From NCBI RefSeq assembly GCF_023100805.1, contig NZ_CP095855.1, positions 3,513,001-3,577,000 on the forward strand: a stretch of DNA of 64,000 nt. Direction: 5' to 3'. This DNA comes from Chitinophaga filiformis. Lineage in GTDB: Bacteria > Bacteroidota > Bacteroidia > Chitinophagales > Chitinophagaceae. Under the pieces are notes generated by a model. The model was not told the origin of the DNA. It did no database searches and worked only from the letters and a program-made list of their open reading frames with translations. How positions within the stretch are numbered: position 1 is the stretch's first letter; each line of letters starts with the position of its first letter. Of the stretch, positions 24,890 through 33,423 are shown piece by piece. The position numbers were made by a program, and so were the translations under genes.

Positions 24890-25450
24890 TTAATGGTAAG
24901 CTCTTTCATCTCTTTGTCGCCGTTTGCTCAAATTTACAGCTCTTTCTATTCTTGGACGATTATATCGTTGAAGGAAGACCGGATAAAGGTTTAGCAGGAT
25001 ATTTAGTATCAGCAGCCACATAGATTTCAGCATTCCAAATTTGATAGCCACGAAAACATTAAACCCAAGCACTATAGGCAGGATAATTACGTGATCCAGT
25101 TCAGATTTTTTTGTTTGATAATACAATTTCGTCAGGGATTGGGTATTATTTCCTATTGGATATGATTTTCTAATTACTTTTTCCCAGCCGGTCCAAACCA
25201 ATAGCTTCCTGAAAAAATTTATTCCAAGGTATTCGTATATTTTTCCTTTACGCTCCCATCCTTTTTCATCATAGCAGGAAGCAGTCAGTTTACTTTTCAG
25301 CGCTTCGGTGAAAGCTGACACAACTAACATCAACAGGAAATTCAGCGCCCACGCGAATGCAAAACCATCCATTTTGATATAATATACCAGCGCATAGATT
25401 GCAGCAATTGAAAATATAGCAATTAAAATCAAGGTCAGTATTCTTCTCAT
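24890..25450 (-). CDS. Membrane protein resembling CrtO-type acyltransferases
   Basis: 186 aa with about four hydrophobic segments. Conserved features as I recall them for the glycosyl-4,4'-diaponeurosporenoate acyltransferase (CrtO) family are visible: a GWERKGKIYEYLGINFFRKLL block, a short acidic-His pair (SELDH) before a hydrophobic segment, and the C-terminal LNLYPVFLQRYNRPRI. No carotenoid genes are nearby, so only the family, not the substrate, is proposed. Alternatively an uncharacterised integral membrane protein. Confidence 0.5.
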   Translation of the reverse strand: MRRILTLILIAIFSIAAIYALVYYIKMDGFAFAWALNFLLMLVVSAFTEALKSKLTASCYDEKGWERKGKIYEYLGINFFRKLLVWTGWEKVIRKSYPIGNNTQSLTKLYYQTKKSELDHVIILPIVLGFNVFVAIKFGMLKSMWLLILNILLNLYPVFLQRYNRPRIERAVNLSKRRQRDERAYH

Positions 25451-25740
25451 TGATTACTTACGTTTGGGAAGTCGCGGAGCCAAAGTTTATGATAATTTCT
25501 TAATATTTTCGGATTTTTTCCTTCCTGATTTTTTCCAGGGGCTTTACATTCAGGACCGGAAATCTGACAAGTGGTCTTTTTTGTAATAAAAATCCGGTAG
25601 AAGTGCCTGGTAGCAAACAGCTGTGTAGTTCCGATGTGGATATTGTGCAGATAGTAATCGCTCAACGCCCGCCCCAGCCCTGGGCTGATAGTTTGTTTTA
25701 TCGGGTAGTTGAACTAAACATGCCTTGGTACTCGTCTGTC
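25451..25740. other. Gap with no supported gene
   Basis: Two short minus-strand frames overlap here but neither shows domain features or a usable start context. I see no hairpin with a T-run and no promoter match. Confidence 0.35.
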
Positions 25741-26316
25741 TCAATCCGCAGTCATTAGCTTCGCAATTTCTACAGCATATTGTATGCCCATACTTTCCAA
25801 AGTTTTTTTGATTCTTTCACTAAACATACATTGCTCTTTCCTTACGTGCGCCAGTTCACGTTGGAGGTCAGAACGCGGTACTGTTATGCGTATTTGTAAA
25901 TGATCCAATACGTGGAGGTTCTCATCAGTATAATCAGAGAATTCGACGTGGCAATCATTTTTCCGATAATATATCCAGGGATGACCAATCCAGAGTTGCT
26001 GCCAAACGGTATTCTCTGATTCAATCATTGCTTGCCAGTCATGAATAGCTCCGATATCTCCACAGCAGCCCGGAGTGATGTATAAGATATTATCTCGTTC
26101 TAAAGCGATCCCACCCGATAGGGCTGAGACTTGCTCCTGGAAGTCTCGCAGGTCTATATCTCTTAGGTTGGTTTTTAGTATTTTGATCAATGCATTATCG
26201 CTGATAGTGCTTATATCAAACAGCCACCCATCTTTGTAGATGGGTACCAGATCAGTCGGGTATTCGTCCGGATCATATTCGTGGGGAGATACTTCTATCG
26301 TACTAATTAGCCGCAT
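25741..26316 (-). CDS. Hypothetical protein
   Basis: 191 aa, soluble, acidic, no signal peptide. Visible features are an N-terminal block HEYDPDEYPTDLVPIYKDGWLFDIS and a central CCGDIGAIHDWQAMI block. I do not recognise the family. The size, charge and neighbourhood of small orphan genes are compatible with an immunity or SMI1-like role, but nothing in the sequence proves it. Confidence 0.6.
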   Translation of the reverse strand: MRLISTIEVSPHEYDPDEYPTDLVPIYKDGWLFDISTISDNALIKILKTNLRDIDLRDFQEQVSALSGGIALERDNILYITPGCCGDIGAIHDWQAMIESENTVWQQLWIGHPWIYYRKNDCHVEFSDYTDENLHVLDHLQIRITVPRSDLQRELAHVRKEQCMFSERIKKTLESMGIQYAVEIAKLMTAD

Positions 26317-26534
26317 GTATAATTGTTGTTAATTCAGATTTATGGTCCAGGTTTTAATCATTTCAGCTTGTTTGTCTGCAAATTAATCAGATATCAACAA
26401 CGCAATGATATTTGCATTTCTGCAGGCGGAAATTAAGAAAACAGGCGTACTTTTTCCAATTTTTGAAGCCCGGTGTTTAATCTTTTTCCCACGCAATTTC
26501 CGTAGATTAGATTTGATTTTAGTAACCTTGTGCT

Positions 26535-27434
26535 ATGATCCAATTGCAAACTATAGAAGATTTCTATAAAGAACGGTTAGAATCCATTCCTGACAATTTC
26601 AAAGCGGAAATAGGTCATTTCAATGCCTTCAGATTTGAGTCCGTGAAAGGGTGTGGTTTAAGACCTATTCCATACAACATAAGAGCGTATTTCAAGATCT
26701 GTTTGATAGAAGGGAAAAATCAGGTTCACTACGGAGAGAAGCAGTTTAACATCGAAAAACAGGCGCTACTGTTTTCCAATCCCCAGGTGCCATACAACTG
26801 GAAGCATATAACAGAGGATCAACGGGGCTATTTCTGCATTTTTACGACAAGTTTTTTTAATCATTTCGGCAACCCACAGGATTATTCGGTATTCAGGCCT
26901 GATGGAATACCTATCATAGAGCTTAGTGACGCGCAGGCACAGAAAGCAGCGCAACTTTTTGAGGAAATGTATACTGACTGGACATCCGACTATGTATATA
27001 AATATGACAGGATGCGAACTTTGGTCTATGAGCTGATGCATCTCGCCGTTAAAGCGCAACCAATTGAAATGGCTGAGCGCAGGTATCCCGGCGCTGCTCA
27101 AAAAATTGCCAGGCAGTTTGTTGAACTTCTGGAACAGCAGTTTCCAATAAATGACAGTGATGCTCCGCTACGCTTACGTTCGTCCTCCGATTTTGCCAAT
27201 TGCCTGTCGATTCACGTAAACCACCTGAACAAGGTATCCCAGGAAGTGTTCCACAAGCCTACCTCGGTGATCATACAGGAGCGGATTTTGTTGGAGGCTA
27301 AAATATTGTTGAAGCATACGGATAAAGCTGTTTTTGAAATTGCGTATGCTTTGGGATTCAAGGAAAAAACACACTTCAATAACTTCTTCAAGAAAAATAC
27401 ACAGCTGAGCCCTACCCAATTCAGGGGTATTTGA
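26535..27434 (+). CDS. AraC family transcriptional regulator
   Basis: 299 aa. The N-terminal cupin-like sensor includes RAYFKICLIEGKNQVHYGEKQFNIEKQALLFSNPQVPYNW. The C-terminal HTH pair is seen at DFANCLSIHVNHLNKVSQEVFHKPTSVIIQERILLEAKILL and AVFEIAYALGFKEKTHFNNFFKKNTQLSPTQFR. It precedes an SDR gene on the same strand by 100 bp, so it is probably the activator of the SDR. Confidence 0.9.
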   Translation: MIQLQTIEDFYKERLESIPDNFKAEIGHFNAFRFESVKGCGLRPIPYNIRAYFKICLIEGKNQVHYGEKQFNIEKQALLFSNPQVPYNWKHITEDQRGYFCIFTTSFFNHFGNPQDYSVFRPDGIPIIELSDAQAQKAAQLFEEMYTDWTSDYVYKYDRMRTLVYELMHLAVKAQPIEMAERRYPGAAQKIARQFVELLEQQFPINDSDAPLRLRSSSDFANCLSIHVNHLNKVSQEVFHKPTSVIIQERILLEAKILLKHTDKAVFEIAYALGFKEKTHFNNFFKKNTQLSPTQFRGI

Positions 27435-27534
27435 TTTTTGTAACAATTGCATTGTTTTTTGTTACCGGGTCTTTTTGTCTGCAGACGACCTTTGCTTCAT
27501 CAATTTATTTTATAACATCAGCAAAATCAGCATC

Positions 27535-28329
27535 ATGCAGAATAATCAGAATGAGCACAAGGACCTCACAGGCAAAACGGCTTTAGTAACGGGAGGCACA
27601 AAAGGAATAGGAAAGGCAATTGCAGACAGGTTACTGCAGGCAGGGGCTCGGGTAATCGTAACCGCGAGGAACGCGCCCGAAGAAAGCAATTTTGATCATC
27701 ATTTCATTGCGGCGGATTTGACGCAGGCTGGCCAGGTAACGAGGCTGGCAGAGGACATTAATGAAAAGTTTGGCGGAATTGACATATTGATTGATAACAT
27801 CGGCGGACTTACCACTCCGGGTGGTGGGTTCAGTGCTTTGACTGATCAGCACTGGGAAAGTGAGCTGCAATTGAATTTGCTGTCAGCCATCCGGCTGGAC
27901 AGGGCCTTGTTGCCTAAAATGCTCGAGCGCAAAAGCGGGGTTATCATTCATATGTCTTCTATTGCCGGTTTGCTGCCACTGTGGGAGCATAATATGGCCT
28001 ATGCAGTTGCGAAGGCAGCCCTGAACAGCTATAGTAAAGCATTGGCGAATGAACTTGCGGGGAAGGGCGTAAGGGTGTTGACAGTATCTCCCGGGGCGAC
28101 TAGAACGCCGCCGATGGAAAACTTCATACAGCAGGTTGCCAGCTCGGCAGGGCTGACGTATGAAGAAGGCCTCAGGCATCTGATGCGGGAAATTGGCGGT
28201 ATCCCCATGGGAAGAATGGCCGAGCCGGATGAAGTGGCATCATTGGTATATTTCCTTGTATCACCTGCAGCCGCTTATCTTACCGGCGCAAATTATCTCA
28301 TCGACGGAGGCGCTTTGCCCGTTGCGTAA
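27535..28329 (+). CDS. SDR family oxidoreductase
   Basis: A classical SDR: TGGTKGIGKAIA for cofactor binding, NIGG in place of NNAG (DILIDNIGGLTTPGG), catalytic serine in IHMSSIAGL, YAVAKAALNSYSKALANEL for Tyr/Lys, and a C-terminal GANYLIDGGALPVA typical of FabG-like members. I take the ATG at 27535 (MQNNQNEHKD) rather than an upstream TTG, because the residues before it are not conserved-looking. Downstream is a strong terminator. The substrate is unknown. Confidence 0.87.
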   Translation: MQNNQNEHKDLTGKTALVTGGTKGIGKAIADRLLQAGARVIVTARNAPEESNFDHHFIAADLTQAGQVTRLAEDINEKFGGIDILIDNIGGLTTPGGGFSALTDQHWESELQLNLLSAIRLDRALLPKMLERKSGVIIHMSSIAGLLPLWEHNMAYAVAKAALNSYSKALANELAGKGVRVLTVSPGATRTPPMENFIQQVASSAGLTYEEGLRHLMREIGGIPMGRMAEPDEVASLVYFLVSPAAAYLTGANYLIDGGALPVA

Positions 28330-28458
28330 AGCACCTGTTGGAAAAGAGATGAGTAGATCCGTATTTGTTTCTTTATGCATCTCTATCAGAACGTTGGTAT
28401 TGCCAGGTCTTATTTATCGAATCAGCGTTTGCTATACCAGGAAGAATAAGGTAGAAGC

Positions 28459-28490
28459 AGGGTGTATCAAGCACGATACACCCTCTTTTT
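28459..28490 (+). terminator. Rho-independent terminator
   Basis: A perfect 10-bp stem AGGGTGTATC / GATACACCCT with a 6-base loop is followed by CTTTTT, after the SDR gene. The remaining gap to 28680 shows no gene. Confidence 0.88.
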
Positions 28491-28680
28491 ATTTGGGGAC
28501 CTGATGAGGTCTGCCAATTGTTAAGTGATTCTTAGTGTCTATTTTTACTTTTGAATTTTCCTTTCTTGGTTTATGTACTATCCGTCGTCGGATCGTATAC
28601 TTCAAATACCACGGATGTTTACGTGTTATTGGGATGAAGGAGGCTGTGCCCCACTGTAATTTCTCACCGATGGCCCCGGA

Positions 28681-28733
28681 TGTGACCTACATCACAAAAT
28701 GATCTTCCTGTTGACAAGGTGATGTAGGTCACA
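28681..28733. promoter_or_regulatory. Pair of CRP/FNR-type operator sites
   Basis: Site 1 (28681-28696) is TGTGACCTACATCACA, a perfect TGTGA-N6-TCACA palindrome. Site 2 (28718-28733) is GGTGATGTAGGTCACA, one base off the same consensus. The central hexamers are reverse complements, so the two sites also form a 15-bp inverted repeat (28681-28695 / 28719-28733). Site 2 is about 60 bp upstream of the SDR start, near where a class II activator would bind. A CRP/FNR-family protein is inferred. Confidence 0.75.
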
Positions 28734-28750
28734 TAGTCACCTTACTTTTC

Positions 28751-28772
28751 GTTACGAGATTTGTATCGTAAC
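28751..28772. promoter_or_regulatory. GTTACGA-N8-TCGTAAC palindrome over the promoter
   Basis: A 7-bp perfect inverted repeat with an 8-bp spacer contains ATTTG, a partial -7 element, and ends 13 bp before the start codon of the SDR gene. This position suits a repressor, for example of TetR, HxlR or MarR type. The regulator is not identified. Confidence 0.6.
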
Positions 28773-28785
28773 AAATCATACAACA

Positions 28786-29604
28786 ATGTCAAAAACAATT
28801 TTTATTACAGGCGCTTCCCGCGGATTTGGCAGAATCTGGGCAGAAGCATTTTTAAACCGCGGAGATAAAGTAGTTGCTACAGCCCGCGATATAAGACACC
28901 TTGACAGCTTGGTAAAGGATTATGGAGAAAACATTTTCCCCCTGAAACTCGATGTCAACGACCGCGATGCAGTTTTTGCCGCAGTGAAAGCAGGGAAAGA
29001 GCATTTTGGCGCCATCGATGTGCTGATAAATAATGCTGGCTACGGTTTGTTCGGTGCTATCGAGGAAACTACAGAGCAGGAAGCACGTGAACAGATGGAA
29101 ACAAATTTCTTTGGCCTGCTTTGGGTAACGCAGGCAGTGTTGCCCATCATGCGCGAACAGAAGAACGGCCATATTATTCAGTTGTCAAGTGTATTGGGAG
29201 TGGTAACAGTACCAACGCTTGGATTGTACAATGCCTCTAAGTTTGCGGTCGAAGGTTTAACTGAATCCCTGGCGCCTGAGGTGGCGCAATTCGGTATAAA
29301 AGTCTCTCTGGTAGAGCCGAATGCCTTTTCAACTGAATGGGGCGGCGCCTCAGCTATTCATACAACGGCAAATCCTGTCTATGATCAGGTAAAAGCAGGT
29401 CTGCAGGCTGGATTTACGCCAGATTTCTTTGGTAAACCAGCAGCGACCGCGGAAGCGATATTGAAATTGGTTGATAGTGAAAATCCACCGTTGAGGCTAT
29501 TTCTCGGCAGTAAGGCTTATCCCTGGGTAAAACAGGTTTACCAGACCCGCTATGCGGAATGGGATGCCTGGAGTGATGTCTCAAGCGAAGCCCATGGACA
29601 CTAA
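28786..29604 (+). CDS. SDR family oxidoreductase (first of a tandem pair)
   Basis: 272 aa classical SDR. Motifs: ITGASRGFGRIWAEA, VLINNAGYGLFGAIEE, IIQLSSVLGVV with catalytic serine and YNASKFAVEGLTESLAPEV with Tyr-Lys. The spacing fits the long-chain classical group related to Bacteroidota ketoreductases. The following gene is a close paralogue (both contain NNAGYGL.GA.EE and LYxSKFAVEG) 43 bp downstream, so this looks like a local duplication within one transcription unit under the CRP-type operator. Confidence 0.88.
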   Translation: MSKTIFITGASRGFGRIWAEAFLNRGDKVVATARDIRHLDSLVKDYGENIFPLKLDVNDRDAVFAAVKAGKEHFGAIDVLINNAGYGLFGAIEETTEQEAREQMETNFFGLLWVTQAVLPIMREQKNGHIIQLSSVLGVVTVPTLGLYNASKFAVEGLTESLAPEVAQFGIKVSLVEPNAFSTEWGGASAIHTTANPVYDQVKAGLQAGFTPDFFGKPAATAEAILKLVDSENPPLRLFLGSKAYPWVKQVYQTRYAEWDAWSDVSSEAHGH

Positions 29605-29647
29605 AGCTTAAGAGCTCATTTTTAAAACAACAATAATAAGTGATGTC

Positions 29648-30496
29648 ATGAAAACGCAAAAAGTATGGTTCATAACAGGTGCATCAAAAGGTTTTGGTTT
29701 GGAGATCGCCAAAGCAGCACTTACAGCGGGAGATAAGGTAGTTGCGACAGTTAGAAGTAATCCTGAGCAGCTAAGGGCCTTACTCGGAAATGAACACGAC
29801 GCGCTGGTAGTCACACTCGACGTAACAAGGGAAGATCAGGTAAAGCAAGGCGTACAGGATGCGATAAGCAAATTTGGCCGGGTGGATGTGCTGGTCAATA
29901 ATGCCGGTTATGGATTGCTTGGCGCTACCGAGGAAGTATCTGACCAGGAGGTAAGGAAACAATATGATACTAATGTTTTTGGATTGCTGAACGTTACCAG
30001 GGCAATTCTACCCCATATGCGCAGTCAAAAAAACGGACATATCATTAACATATCTTCCTTACTTGGCTATACTGCCTCCGTACCCGGCTTTGGTCTATAT
30101 GGTTCAACCAAATTTGCGGTGGAAGGTATTACCGAAGGCCTGGCGCTGGAAGTGAAACCACTGGGTATACATGTTACAACCGCCGCCCCTGGCTATTTCA
30201 GGACAAAATTTGCATCCACAGAATCTTACCAGGCCGCAGGCAATATAATTGACGCGTACAAAGATACCGTAGGGCACGTAAGGGAATTCATCAGCCAGAT
30301 AGATGGCAACCAACCGGGCGACCCTATAAGACTGGCACAGGTAATTCTTAAACTGGCAGCGAGTGAAAATCCGCCGATACATTTGCCGCTGGGGTCAGAT
30401 GCAGTAGCTGCTTTCCGTACCAAGGCGGTGCAGGCAGGCAAAGAAGTGGATGAATGGGAAAGTATTTCCAGCAGTACAGATTATCCAAAAGATTGA
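29648..30496 (+). CDS. SDR family oxidoreductase (second of a tandem pair)
   Basis: 282 aa, paralogous to the preceding gene. Motifs: ITGASKGFGLEIAKAA, VLVNNAGYGLLGATEE, IINISSLLGYTAS and YGSTKFAVEGITEGLALEV. C-terminal residues differ, for example a longer tail after ENPPIHLPLGSDA. Similar neighbours, small gap and the terminator at 30582 support a two-gene operon. Substrates may differ although the core is shared. Confidence 0.88.
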   Translation: MKTQKVWFITGASKGFGLEIAKAALTAGDKVVATVRSNPEQLRALLGNEHDALVVTLDVTREDQVKQGVQDAISKFGRVDVLVNNAGYGLLGATEEVSDQEVRKQYDTNVFGLLNVTRAILPHMRSQKNGHIINISSLLGYTASVPGFGLYGSTKFAVEGITEGLALEVKPLGIHVTTAAPGYFRTKFASTESYQAAGNIIDAYKDTVGHVREFISQIDGNQPGDPIRLAQVILKLAASENPPIHLPLGSDAVAAFRTKAVQAGKEVDEWESISSSTDYPKD

Positions 30497-30581
30497 GAGC
30501 CGCAACGATGTAGCAAGGTCACCGGAGGCTGATGCCTTTGTGAATGGTTCAGGTTGTTCATTCCCGTCAGTACGGGCAGCT

Positions 30582-30613
30582 AAAAGCTTCGGGTTAAAGA
30601 CTCGAAGCTTTTT
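30582..30613 (+). terminator. Terminator after the SDR pair
   Basis: Stem AAAAGCTTCG / CGAAGCTTTT with an 11-base loop, ending in TTTTT. The rest of the 300-bp gap before the esterase has only short frames without support. Confidence 0.75.
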
Positions 30614-30800
30614 GGCGTATGCGCGGGAAGACCCGGGCGGAAAGAAAAGTGGAACTGGCGTATGATTACCGGTGGCCTGTCAGCCATTATGAACCGGACC
30701 GGGACAGGAAAATCGTTCAAAATCCCGTTGGTAAAAAATGAATGGGGCATGGAATTTTGTGTTGATTTTTATAGATTCCGGATATTAAATACAATAGACT

Positions 30801-31670
30801 ATGAGAAAGATGTATATGGGTTTAACGGTGTTGTTTTTTTCATACCAGCACATGATGGCGCAGCAAAGCATGCCATTGTACCCGGCAAACCAGATCCCGT
30901 TTGCTAAGGAAAATACCGAGCAGCCTAAAATCACCGTTTATGTGCCTCAAAAGAAGAAATCTGACGTTGCTGTCATTGTCTGTTCCGGTGGTGCTTATGG
31001 AGGAAGAGCCAACGATGTTGAGGGTATACCTGCATGCAGGAAACTTAATGAAGCCGGTATTACCGCTTTCCTGTTAGATTACCGTGTTCCTGATGCTTCC
31101 AGGATGACTGAGAAGGAAATTGTCCCACTCACAGATGTACAGGCCACAATAATGTATGTTAGATCGCATGCAAAACAGTATGGCATAAAACCTGACAAGG
31201 TAGGCATCATGGGCTTTTCCGCAGGAGGGCACCTGGTCACTACCGTAGAAACCCATTTTAATCAGACAAGACTGGATAATCCCGGGCACATCAGCCTGCG
31301 TCCGGATTTTGTTGTGGCGGTCTATCCGGTTGTAAGTTTTGCTGACAGCCTTACACATATTGGTTCCAGGCGCAACTTAATTGGTCCCGATATAACACCA
31401 GAGAAGATCAGGGAGTATTCCAATGAATTGCAGGTGACGGAAGAAACGCCTCCCACATTTTTAGTGTCGGCAATAGATGACGATGTGGTAAAGGTCGAAA
31501 ACAGCTTATACCTGGAAGCTGCGTTAAGACAACATCATGTTCCCGTAAAAATGTTTTTATATGCAAAAGGCGGACATGGTTTTGGCGTAAATAATAGGAC
31601 AGCATCTGCACAGTGGACGGAGCCTTGTATCAGGTGGATATTGAGTGGTAAATGGAAAGCAGATTTTTAA
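30801..31670 (+). CDS. Secreted alpha/beta hydrolase (esterase)
   Basis: A signal peptide (MRKMYMGLTVLFFSYQHMMAQQ) leads into an alpha/beta hydrolase. The nucleophile elbow is GFSAGGH, the acid is probably in SAIDDDVV and the histidine in KGGHGFGVN; the oxyanion loop is VIVCSGGAYGGRAND. The arrangement resembles acetyl-xylan esterase / BD-FAE enzymes. 289 aa is normal. It follows the SDR pair but has its own start region, and converges with an MFS gene across a long bidirectional terminator. Confidence 0.87.
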   Translation: MRKMYMGLTVLFFSYQHMMAQQSMPLYPANQIPFAKENTEQPKITVYVPQKKKSDVAVIVCSGGAYGGRANDVEGIPACRKLNEAGITAFLLDYRVPDASRMTEKEIVPLTDVQATIMYVRSHAKQYGIKPDKVGIMGFSAGGHLVTTVETHFNQTRLDNPGHISLRPDFVVAVYPVVSFADSLTHIGSRRNLIGPDITPEKIREYSNELQVTEETPPTFLVSAIDDDVVKVENSLYLEAALRQHHVPVKMFLYAKGGHGFGVNNRTASAQWTEPCIRWILSGKWKADF

Positions 31671-31737
31671 GACCCGACATTTGAAGTTAGCAAAAGGAAA
31701 TGGTCTCTTCTATATTGCAGTCAAGCCCCGATGTTAT

Positions 31738-31783
31738 AGAAAAGCCATTCAACATAGCAATCACTATGTTGAATGGCTTTTCT
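31738..31783. terminator. Long bidirectional terminator
   Basis: A perfect 20-bp inverted repeat (31738-31757 and 31764-31783, core GCCATTCAACATAG) with a 6-base loop separates the convergent esterase and MFS genes. A/T-rich ends give T-runs on both strands. Confidence 0.9.
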
Positions 31784-31814
31784 TATAGTTAAGCAATCAG
31801 TCCTGTCAGGTAGC

Positions 31815-33086
31815 CTATGCAGCGGCGAGTTCCTTGGATTTCCTGGATCTCATGTAAACTACCAGCCCTGTAAATGCGACGATCAGTATAATTGGCAGCA
31901 CTAAAGTAACCCGTAATACTTCAGGACCTGCAAGGTTCTTTGCCTGGTTCAGTGCGGCAGCTTCAGGCGTTCCTTCTGCCGCAGCTACATAAGTACCGAG
32001 ACTTGCGCCTGCAGGGAGGTACTTAACGATCAGACCATCATAAAACCCTCCCATAAACATAGTGTATATAGATACGGCGAACATCCCTGCGCCCCCCATC
32101 AGGTTAAGGCCCAACGCTCCGGATTGCGGGATATTCTCGGCAACAAAACCGATCATGGTTGGCCAGAAGTAACATACGCCGATACCGAATATCAGGGCAG
32201 CGAAGAATACAGAACTTCCTGTAAAGGTGCTAAGCATATAAAGCCCTATAGCGGCGAAAATGGCCGAAAACAGGAGAACACCCTGCGGTGCCAGCTTTTT
32301 GACGATCGGCTTGGCGAAGGCACGGCCAACAACCATGATACCAGTTGTCAGTGTCAGTAGCAGCAACGCATTGTCGGTTACATTTTTCAGCAGTAGGCCT
32401 ATCCATTGACCGGTGAAAAGTTCAGTAATGGCCGTCATAAACATACAAATGAGCATGAAGATGAACAGTGGCGTGAGTACCGCCATGTACATGTCACTGC
32501 TGGAATAACCGGATGCAACCCTTTCAGTAGGCGGAAAATGAAGCCGTGAAAACAGGAAACCATAGATCAGGGTAGGAACCAGCATAGTAGCCACCTGCAG
32601 TTGCCAGCCCAGGTTTAGCTTGACAAACAAGGTCACCACCAGGGTGCCGATCACGATACCTCCGGGAAACCAAAGGTGAAAATAGTTTAGCCTCGTTGTC
32701 TTTTCCTTGGGATAAAGCGCGGCTACCAACGGATTACAGGCCGCCTCCACGGTACCATTGGCAATACCGATCAGCAGGGTAGAGAAAAACAGCGTCCAGT
32801 AACCCTGTGCAAAAATGGTAAGGGCAATGCCGGCCAGGTGGAAAAGAAAAGCAATGACAAGCAGGCGTTTCATACCGATAATGTCAACTATAAAACCACC
32901 AATGACCATGGCCAGTGGAAAACCCCAGAAGGCGGTAGCGGTAATGCTGGCCAGCTGGGTTGCGTTCAGCTGGAAGTCTACCCCTAACTGGTTCATAATC
33001 CCTGCGCGGATACCAAAGGAAAGAGATGTTACTAACAATGCCAGGCAGCTTGCCCAGAATAACTTATTCGTTTGAATGTTTTGCAT
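31815..33086 (-). CDS. MFS transporter, sugar-type
   Basis: 423 aa with about 12 hydrophobic segments. MNQLGVDFQLNATQLASITATAFWGFPLAMVIGGFIVDIIGMKRLL is the first MFS motif A region, and the second half has VGRAFAKPIVKKLAPQG. The GIANGTVEAACNPLVAALYP loop is common in FucP-like and other Bacteroidota sugar MFS carriers. A C-terminal soluble loop (residues ~360-395, GTYVAAAEGTPEAA) precedes the final helix. A gene remnant lies upstream (33116-33294) and suggests an operon that has lost its first gene. Confidence 0.85.
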   Translation of the reverse strand: MQNIQTNKLFWASCLALLVTSLSFGIRAGIMNQLGVDFQLNATQLASITATAFWGFPLAMVIGGFIVDIIGMKRLLVIAFLFHLAGIALTIFAQGYWTLFFSTLLIGIANGTVEAACNPLVAALYPKEKTTRLNYFHLWFPGGIVIGTLVVTLFVKLNLGWQLQVATMLVPTLIYGFLFSRLHFPPTERVASGYSSSDMYMAVLTPLFIFMLICMFMTAITELFTGQWIGLLLKNVTDNALLLLTLTTGIMVVGRAFAKPIVKKLAPQGVLLFSAIFAAIGLYMLSTFTGSSVFFAALIFGIGVCYFWPTMIGFVAENIPQSGALGLNLMGGAGMFAVSIYTMFMGGFYDGLIVKYLPAGASLGTYVAAAEGTPEAAALNQAKNLAGPEVLRVTLVLPIILIVAFTGLVVYMRSRKSKELAAA

Positions 33087-33115
33087 ATACGTGGTTTTGG
33101 AGGATAATAAAAAAA

Positions 33116-33294
33116 TTATGGTTTGGCGCCTTGTTCTTTCAATGTCCGTGGTGCCGTCTTTACGTTAGTCTCTGGTATCATATGTTCTTCATATTCCATG
33201 GAATGATCAAAAATGGATGTTTCCAGCTGTTCGCTGGTATCCGTAGGGATATTTCTTACGGGGCATTAACCCCGTCGTAGTCCGCCGGATTAAA
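33116..33294 (-). pseudogene. C-terminal remnant of an unknown gene upstream of the MFS gene
   Basis: On the minus strand a 48-codon coding-like stretch (RNIPTDTSEQLETSIFD ... TLKEQGAKP, stop at 33118-33116) lacks a start codon and is preceded, in another frame, by NPADYDGVNAP. The two pieces fit one protein split by a frameshift. It ends 30 bp before the MFS start. The family is not recognised. The remaining gap to 33423 is AT-rich with no gene. Confidence 0.5.
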
Positions 33295-33423
33295 TTACAA
33301 AAAGAAGCGAGACTTTTCTCATAATTAAATGAGAAATGCCCCGAAATATTATAGTTTGTATAAATTTAATATGAATTTTAGATGCAGCGCAGATATTTTT
33401 AGCCCGGATCTATAGATCTCCGG

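Noticed and set aside
25447..25744. Two short minus-strand frames
   Set aside because: No motif, and they overlap each other and the neighbouring genes.
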